Shown here piece after piece: positions 56,283 through 64,000 of a DNA stretch of 64,000 nucleotides; positions within the stretch are counted from its first letter, which is position 1, and each line of letters starts with the position of its first letter. The notes beneath the pieces were generated by a model. That model saw only the letters and a program-made list of their open reading frames with translations. It was not told the origin of the DNA and did not search any database. Origin of the DNA: Uranotaenia lowii. Its lineage: Eukaryota > Arthropoda > Insecta > Diptera > Culicidae. A program made the position numbers and the translations under genes. The DNA lies in NCBI RefSeq assembly GCF_029784155.1, contig NC_073692.1, positions 327,007,920 through 327,071,919 on the forward strand, written 5' to 3'.

Positions 56283-58966
56283 CATGGAGGAGGGGGAGGG
56301 GGGAGGGTTGTTTGCAACTGATTTTTTCATATGACAATTTTATCAAGCAAAGAATTTTTTTAAATTTATAAGTGTTCATTCAATACAATAAACCAATAAA
56401 AGCGACAGTGACAAAAAAGGAAATTTACCTTCAAAGATCGTTGAAATATTGGAAATTGTTTACAAAACTAGTAGATTCAGCTTTAGAGATGAATTGAATA
56501 TTCGTTCGGCCAAATATTAGGCGCCGAATATCGCGAAAAACAAAAATAGGTCGAATAGGCCGAAAAGACTAAATATTCATTATGTATTAAAAATTATATT
56601 ATAACACCCCTGAAAAATTTTTCAAATGGTTTTGGATTTTGGATCCAATAGTTATTTTGTAAAAGCTACACAATTATGAAAAATTTATGATTTAGGCAAA
56701 ACATCTAAGGTGTATCTGCGTGTCTTTTATAGAAGATTGTTCAGGAGAATGTTGAACAGTTTCACATTGTACTTTGATTATCGTTTATTGGAGATTTACT
56801 TTATATATCCAGACTTGCCCATAAATCCAATAAAAACTGGGGATAGGCCAAATCTTGCCGGGATGTCCAGATATTGTTTCAAATTTCCCGAACTTTGCTT
56901 GGGTTTATTCGATTATTTGCTAAATTAAATAAAAATCTCAAATTTTTCTTCAGTAAATTTTTAATTTTGTGTTTAATAACAACTTTTACAAAATTTCACC
57001 CTGCATAAGATTTATTTAATCGTCCTGAATGCCTAACCATGTTGATACGTGTAGTTGTAAGTATTTTGAAGATATCTTGCTCAAATTCGACTTTCAGAAG
57101 CGACAAGTCGTCTGATATCCTATCAGTTATTGGGGACATTTCAAAAAATCTGAAAGATCTCTTCTTCGAAAAGATTTTGTAAGACATCATCAGATAATAT
57201 AACCTGGCTGAAAATAATCGACTCAAAAAACATGAGGGGCATCAATTCATTTTTTTTTTTCATTAAAAACTCAATAGTTTTCAGACTAGATCAGATCTAT
57301 TGGAATAAGGGAGCGAATGGGTACTTAACCCATCTCTCCCCTAAACTGCTAAAACTAACATTAAAAGTATGATCCCTACAAAAATCGTAAGTTCAAGGTA
57401 AGAAAAAACTGTCGAATCAATAACCGATTTTATCAGAAAGTCCTTGAACCAAAAACTTTCCACTGGATGACAAAACACGGTCAGCTGTTACATGAATGTT
57501 GGCATCAAACATCGAATTCCAAAGGTAAACAACGAGCCTCCGACTTCATCAAACTCCTATTGAGGCCTAAATATACCGTCGAATTGAAAAGTGCTCGCTC
57601 ATCAATCATCCTCGAAAACTTACCCCTTTCCTTCTGAATCATTTCTTTTTCCCTGCTACTGCCGAACTTAATTTTACAGATCCATAATTCAACCTTCCTT
57701 CGAACATTCGACCATTTCGATTGCCAAACACAGTCCTCGTCCTAGAATGGGAGTGAGTTTGTTTGGAAAATTGAAAGATAGCACCCGAAGCCTCGGGCAT
57801 GGAAAAAACATTAAAGGGTTGAGGCCTTTGGGCACCATACCAAGTTGAACCACAACTCACCCCGAAAAGGTTTTGCGTGTCGGCTGCATATTAAAAACAA
57901 TGATTTTCATTTATTCAAATTGAAAATTTATCTAAATATTCGATCGAAGAGTAGTGTGTAGTTGCTGTTGGTGTTGAGTTGGAATTTCAACGCCCTAGTC
58001 GTCGTTGTCGTTCCTGTTCGGTGCCAAACTATCGATGGGTAGAACGCAAATGTTGTGGTGGACGATTTCTGACTGGATCTCAATGGACTGAACGCTTGGA
58101 AGGGTTTCTGGACTTCACAGTTGACACGTACTGGACATTTGGCCGTTGGCCATTTTGTTTGATTCCATTATCCAGGGGTGACATTGGCGTTTGAGGTTCG
58201 TTCAAGGGAATATGCTTTCAAATTTTAGGAAAATAAAGGGTTATATTTCAAATATTTCATCAAAATTAATTTATGAAGTGATATTTGAAGGTTTACAAAT
58301 ACTTGAATACAGTTAAGAGTTATAAGATCTCTTCGATTCGTTATACTTTAAACAACCTCATTTCCCTGGGACACTGAATTTATACTGCGTCCTAATATCG
58401 ATTCCAAAAAGTTCTCTTAATCATCCCATTTCCGAGCAGTGATGGTGGCAGCTGGAAATGGACAGGAAACAATATTGTCATTGAAATTGTGCTTCTTTCT
58501 CCTTCCCTCGGTCGTCGTCTGCTGCTAAACACTACTAAGTGCTCAGCTTGTCGGAAGTTCTTGGGGACTGACTGGAAACGCATTGTATTGTCGTTTGTCT
58601 CTTTCCAGGGGTCAACACTTGGAGACGGAGACGGGGTGAAGTGACCGTCTGGTTTCGGTTTCGAGCTGACCCCGGGCGACTGCTGACTGGGGCCAATGGT
58701 TAGAGTTCGAAGTCGTAAATTCGACCGTCCGCCGAGAGGAACTGCCTCATCCTTTTGGGGTGCGCTAGGATTTGAAAGTTTTCATTCCGGAATCAGTTGA
58801 ATCGAATGGACGACAGAATTGACCAAAATTTTACTCAGTGGTGTGTTCTGCATTGTAGCGATGAAGCTTAAAATATGCCATATTAAAACAGCAGTTTTTT
58901 TGAGGACCAGAATTTATATGGAATTAAATGATTTGATTCGTGAAATCATAAAAATGGAGACAAGGA
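56283..58966. other. Mixed sequence; island at about 57300-58800
   Basis: A G-rich tract (GGAGGGGGAGGGGGGAGGG at about 56287-56306) could form a quadruplex. Part of 56790-56930 resembles the CCGG-rich hAT MITE at 58967. From 57300 to 58800 composition is more balanced, with no convincing ORF. Confidence 0.3.
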
Positions 58967-59450
58967 TAAGCTTGCCAGATAGCGCGGTGTTATCCGGACT
59001 TCTTCGGATATTTGATGCAAAAATTGGGATTAATCCTTCTCGGCCCGGTTGTCCAGATATTAGTGAAAAATCCCGGATTTTGCCAGGATTCTCTTAATAA
59101 GCAAAATTATAAATATACAAACTCAAACTTATTCAATAAATTTGTTCAATTTTTGCGTCAAATACCAAATTTTAGGAAAAGTTTTGTCAAACTCATCAAT
59201 AACGATTTTTAAGGAAGCCTTAAAAACGAATTTTAATCTGCTGAGGTGTTTTAGTGAACAAAATGTTTCTAGTGTTTTATGTCGAGTTTTGTTAAATAAT
59301 TTCTGGGTTTGGACCGACTTTACCCGGATTATGGCCGGATTTGAAGTTTAAAATTATAAAATCAAATGCTCAGATTTTACCATGTTTTCCTTTAAAATTG
59401 GCCGGATTTGTCCGGTCCGGAAGTGTGGTGGGAAAATTCTGGCAACCTTA
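58967..59450. mobile_element. hAT MITE with TAAGSTTGCCAGA ends
   Basis: The terminal inverted repeats TAAGCTTGCCAGA and TAAGGTTGCCAGA differ at one base. The 8-bp duplication GACAAGGA/GACAAAGA (58959-58966 and 59451-59458, one mismatch) fits hAT. Repeated CCGGATT motifs occupy both halves. It is non-coding. Confidence 0.75.
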
Positions 59451-59589
59451 GACAAAGAGCTTTAACCGGGAAATAAAATTGGTTTATTCATGAATTTAAA
59501 CGTTTTGTTCAAATTTTCATAGCTTATAAAAACTGCAACTTCAACAAACGGATGTAAAATTATCTAAGGTCCCTATTTTATTTTACTTT

Positions 59590-61921
59590 TTTTTTATCTG
59601 TGATATTTTTTTATTTAAAACATCTTAAAAACTAATTACACATTTCGGTTACATTGGATTACACATGATTTTCTTACAACATTTGTCCTAGCAAATATTC
59701 AAACTACAATCAAAATACTTTTTAACTAATTGGTTGTGATTTCACCTAAATTCCCGAACGCTTTTAGGGAACATGTACATATTAATATTGAGAAACCTAT
59801 TGTGAATCGCCGAAGAATGAATTGAGAGTCCTTGTCCGAGTTTTTAATAAACAGTGTATTAAAAATTTCCTGCAATTATTCTAGATGTAACTTTGTTGTT
59901 GTTGTTTACAATATGTTTTACTTACGTTTACTAATTTTTCCTCTTCTAATTAATCCTTCTTCAATTCAGTTCAACGTACTAACTTCGGACGTTCCTGGAG
60001 TGTTTGTACAATAATATTGGGTAAGTATTTTTGTTTATATTAAAGTTTCAGGTAACCTCACTTTTCAACGGTGGATAGGTAAGTATGTTAACCTTTTACG
60101 AACCGGCGCAAAGATGCCGTTTGGGCCCTACGGGATGCTCAACTTGCAACTGTTCTACGCGTTGGATGTCTGTTGTAATTTTACATGTTAGAAATAGTTT
60201 GCATTCTAATATATGACATTTAACGTGCTTAACAACTTACATACACAGCTCGTGAATTCTGAACGAGACGTTGTGGTGATATCACTACGGCGTTGAAGTG
60301 TTTCAGCTTCCTAATAATATTTAAAAAATGAACTGTTTAACTAATTCTCTTTTTTTATCTTTTCAGATGCGGTTACCTGATAACTTCCACTTAGTTATAA
60401 GTTTAATAAATTTTAGACCTCACAATGTGCTACGCTTTTCAATAAATTCCTAGATGGCTTCTCCTAACTATTCTTCTTTTCTTTTTCTGAAATGTTCTCC
60501 CCAAACCATTTCCTCACACAAGTAAAGGTCTTTTTCAGTTGACCTTTATATGTTGATTCGAAACTTCTCTTCCTACTCTACAAAATTTTGAAAATGATTT
60601 TGATGGAGGCGCGCCGTCACACCTATCTAGCCAATATGATACGTAATTAGCTACCAACCAGATGGAAGCTTTTTGTTTAGGATTTGTTGTATCGATTAAT
60701 AAAATGTCAATAATGTTCACATAGATTACTCTAAACCGTTTTCTGAGAATCATGTCAACCCATTTTTTTACTTCTTTAATAGAGCTACAAGTTTCAAGTC
60801 GATGTTTATTTGAGTCTACTTCATTGCAAATATCACAAAGTTCATTATCAATATGACCAATGCCTTAGTCATGTAATTTTTTTTATTCGTTAATATATCA
60901 TTTAAAAGAAAATATATTTTGGATCTATTTAAAACGGACAAAAAAGGATAGTTCTTAACTTTCCAAAGCAGGTCCCATGGAACTTGTGGGTGTATTTCTT
61001 CGATTTTAGGCTTAAAAATGTTCTCATAAATTAAACCTCTATAAAGTTGCTTAGTTGTTTCCATCAACGGACTGTCTTTTAATTTCCTGGCTTCAATTAC
61101 CTATTCTTTGCCATTTCTTTTCAACCTCTATAAGTTTCTGGAACTCAACATATAATTTTCTTCAAAAATTTTGTTTCTCATAAACAATGCTTTGCATTTC
61201 TGTTTCGGATCAATAAGGCTCAAACCTCCTCTGTCAATGTCCAAATATAGTTGTCTTCTATCTACACGAAAGATGCTATTTTACCAAACGAATTTCCGAT
61301 TGCTGACTTTATTTTAGCTAGATGTTTGTTTTTTTGGCGGATAAATTTGAGCTAAGTACCAACGTTTTGATAGCAAAAATGTGTTAACGTACCATAATTT
61401 ACTTATAATACACAAATGGCGAAAACTATTATGGAACATTAAACGATTTATATCCAATATAATTTTATTATAATTAAATTCAACAATTTCATTCCAATTT
61501 TTTCTGAAAGAAACTCCAAGAATTTTTGGACAATTTGCTTTTGTTATAATAAATGGGACACCTACACAATTATTTATTCGAATAAAACTAGATTTATCTG
61601 CATTAATTCTAATTTTTGAGACGTTGGAAAACGAATCAATAAGTTTTAAAACAAGATCAAATTCATCCGCGTTCCGACGAAATATATTAAGATCATCTGC
61701 GAATGCTATGACTCTAAGGAACTTACCATAAGACACACCATTTGTATTTAAAATTTTATCATATTTCTTCGTAAATTGTGGGAAAAGTAGTCTGCATTCA
61801 ATTCCCGGAATTTTTCGCACATAAAAAAAATCTTAACGCGATTCCTAGTTCTTGCGAGGGGTTTTATTTGAGTCCACCATACGTGCTTCCTACAACTTGA
61901 TCGTCAGATTTTACACTAAAA
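59590..61921 (-). pseudogene. Decayed LINE: RT C-part, connection region and 3' end
   Basis: The minus-strand frame 61820-61314 holds the RT palm motif FADDLNIF with IRINADKSSF and KILGVSF, characteristic of non-LTR reverse transcriptases. Upstream (61821-61915) a degenerate GLK-type motif B can be traced. Further C-terminal pieces follow: PQVPWDLLWKVKNYPFLS and FLLNDILTNK (61067-60816), a CDICNEVDSNKH zinc-like segment, and NPKQKASIWLVANYVSYW (60753-60535). The remainder to about 59590 is 3' untranslated, ending in a T-rich (minus-strand A-rich) tract. Frameshifts are frequent. The clade is uncertain (L1/Tx1-like or Nimb-like). The 5' part is cut off by the hAT copy at 61918. Confidence 0.75.
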
Positions 61922-64000
61922 CAGGGGTGAGCAACCTTTTGAAACAACGGGCCACTTTTAATTTAAAATTCTTTCGGCGGGCCGCATCAAAATAAAAATT
62001 TTAGTAATAGTTTGCTGAGTTTTACGTTATTCTTTATAACGACAAATTTTATACAAAAAATTAAAAAGAATAAAAGACGTATTCATATGCTTGTATAAAC
62101 ATTTTTCTAAATTAAAGCTGATTAAACCAGCTGAAATTTAATAGGTTCATCAATAAATCTTGATAATTTTCGAATAATTTGAATGTTTTGAGTGATTTGA
62201 AATGTTTAGCGAATATTCTTTTTTTTTTCAAAAAGGAAACATCATTTGCTTTCCTTTTGTTCATTAAAATCGAAAAATTGTGTATGTTTTTCTATGCTTT
62301 CTTAAGAGATTTGAACCGTTTTCTGAGAAAAACCCTTTTTTGTTCGAACCGATGCGATGGGTTTTCTCGTGATAACTTCAATTAAAAATTTTCATGGAGC
62401 TTAACCATAACGACTTTTTTTTGTGCCCATCGAAAAGTTTTTATCACAACTTGTCAAAGCTGTGGACTGTTTATGGATAAAGGTCGGATCAATCACTTCA
62501 GAATTCCAGGTTACCCTTAAAGAAAGGACACAAGGATAACACTTGCTAACTATTTCTCTATATTTTTCTCTTAAGGTTACAAGTACATTCCAAAATTTCA
62601 CTCGATAGGCAATTTCACGGACCAAAGGATAATGATGCTTAAACACGCAGATTCGATTCAAAACTAACTTACATCACGACGCTCGCTTCTTTTTAAATCA
62701 GTTCGAATATTCTGGAACGGCTCCATACAGACGATGGTTTGCGCTCCAGGATTGTTCTGGAATCTTCTGTGCACGCGCATGGAATAAACGGCTGAAATTT
62801 CTAGAATCTTCCAAATGAAATCTAATAAAATAAAATGATAACGTATTTTTCTGGACCATTTGAGAATTTTCTAGGTCTTTCGAATAAGTTCTTTTACGCT
62901 GGAAATAACCAGAGATTATTTAAGCCCATTGGCTTGAACACAACTCATTTAAATTTGGTCGTGAAGCCTCAATTTTTTTCAATAAACGGTGATTTTTTAA
63001 TTTGAAGTTTTGTGTGAAATAATTGAAATGAGATGTTGAGCAAAGTTTCAAAATTATTGAAAAAAAAATTTACCAGATTTGTCCATGTTGCAGTTTACAT
63101 TTTTGTTTCTAGAAAATATTAACAGATTTCATAATTTTTAAACAAAATTTAGATATCTCTGGGATAGGCGTTCTAATGCTGAATCATGAAAATCTTGTGA
63201 CTTTGATAATGTAAATGTCTAATTTTTAAGTTGAATGACTCCTTTTAATAAATGTTTTGCATGATTTGCCTATATTTCTGAAAATAGCATCACACATAAC
63301 ACAAGTTAACAAAGTTCACATTTTTCCGAGGTGCAAGGAATTTCAGAACTGTTTTTGACTTATTCAGGAGCGCTGAATCCAAATATGTTTTCAATTAGTT
63401 TTTTTGTCAGCTCTAGTTTTCGAGATAACTTTAAAAAATAGTTTTTCAATTCATGTCCTTTATTTTTTTGACAAAACTGTTAAATACAAATACTTATTGA
63501 CCCAATTAGACCAGAACAAATATCAATTTCTTCTTTTGTCACCTCCCTTTCGAAATTTCTAAAAAACCCCAAGGGGGAAATAAATAAAATTTGATGTATT
63601 TATGAAAATTTTGAAAAATTTATCAAATATTCGAAAGATTACAAGAGCAGAAAACAGATTGTTGGAGATGGAAGTTTTATCACCTTTTGTTTTCTTGATT
63701 TTATTGAATTGTTCGATAAAAAATCACTGGATTTATAGGTTTTGTGCAATGAAATTGTTTGCAATTTAGTTGCATAAAATCTTCCGTGAAATTTATTCCA
63801 GTTTATTTGTTTTTCGAATTATTTTTTCTATACTCCGAGCGGCAAAAGAAGGATTTGAAATTAGTTCCGCCCTTATCAACTTAAAAAAAACCACGAGTAA
63901 TTTTGGATTCTGAGAAAAAAAAGATATGTATGTAATTTTTTTTGTTATCCAAACCTGCAACAACCGAAAATTTAAACAAAATTTTAAAGAAAAATCAAAC
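61918..64000. mobile_element. hAT element, second copy, left part (runs off the window)
   Basis: CAGGGGTGAGCAACCTTTTG begins near 61923 and is followed by the same CGGGCC and GGCGGGCCGCA blocks as the copy at 2998. Interior similarity continues to about 62420 and resumes at about 62985-63310 (for example the GAGATGTTGAGCAARGTT block). A segment of about 560 bp with heat-shock elements lies between and is absent from the other copies. The right terminus is not in the window. Confidence 0.75.
62704..62924 (+). promoter_or_regulatory. Heat-shock-type promoter: clustered HSEs plus TATA-like box
   Basis: Heat-shock factor binds arrays of the 5-bp unit nGAAn in alternating orientation. Here CGAATATTCTGGAAC (62704-62718) is three perfect units, GTTCTGGAATCTTCT (62754-62768) three, and TGAAATTTCTAGAATCTTCC (62793-62812) four. 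A phased cluster at 62848-62882 has four perfect units among seven. TATTTAAG (62917-62924) follows 35 bp after the last unit, as in hsp70 promoters. No ORF starts downstream. On the minus strand TTTAAAAAG lies next to the first HSE, so divergent activity is conceivable. Confidence 0.75.

Noticed and set aside
62401..62661. 86-codon minus ORF as a heat-shock-controlled gene
   Set aside because: It has no similarity to Hsp proteins and no ATG at the expected place.
1..64000. CRISPR arrays, operons or bacterial signals
   Set aside because: None seen. The sequence is eukaryotic repeat-rich DNA.

Overview
This is an AT-rich animal (most likely insect) genomic window made almost entirely of transposable elements. 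The best guess is a mosquito (Culicidae). That guess rests on the mix of families seen here (I-clade LINE, BEL/Pao, Ty3/Gypsy, Ty1/copia, Tc1/mariner with DD37D and DD37E signatures, hAT and piggyBac-like foldback elements, tRNA-headed SINEs). It is inference from family composition; no host gene or ribosomal sequence is present to fix the taxon. I find no host protein-coding gene with convincing support. The window looks like an intergenic region or a very large intron that has accumulated insertions.

Layout, left to right. A 794-bp deletion derivative of a Tc1/mariner DD37D element lies at 651-1444. A TTAA-flanked foldback element (2529-5855) carries a nested 1760-bp hAT insertion (2998-4757). 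A hAT-family internal fragment follows at about 5878-6350. A 3'-truncated BEL/Pao element lies on the minus strand (9190-12913). A nearly intact, young Ty3/Gypsy element is on the minus strand (14925-19632), with 183-bp LTRs differing at one base, a CTTG target duplication and one in-frame stop in gag. A near-perfect 586-bp palindrome sits at 23143-23728. Just after it is a full-length but mutated I-clade LINE (23844-29287), framed by an 11-bp duplication. A tRNA-derived SINE follows (29746-29955). The stretch 31.6-43.7 kb holds non-autonomous elements and satellite-like repeats: foldbacks, a hAT-like element with ACCGGT subterminal repeats (37009-38492), a diverged repeat array (about 38620-40110) and a TA-flanked 3160-bp element (40520-43679). 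Fragments of a Ty1/copia element and of a LINE ORF1 lie on the minus strand (44590-46740). The right third holds a DD37E mariner (52612-53840), an RTE-like 3' end (54183-54700), two SINEs (55836-56272), a small hAT MITE (58967-59450), a decayed LINE on the minus strand (about 59590-61900) and the left part of a second copy of the nested hAT family (from 61918).

The transposons do not form a pathway. Their interest is in the nesting order and structural detail. Two features stand out. One is a compact cluster of perfect heat-shock elements with a downstream TATA-like box (62704-62924), embedded in the second hAT copy. The other is the long palindrome with a 2-bp centre. Between the elements are several less AT-rich, unique-looking islands (about 7590-8500, 20220-20900, 30360-31350, 43690-44060, 57300-58800). 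These could be host regulatory or intronic sequence, but I cannot assign a function to any of them.
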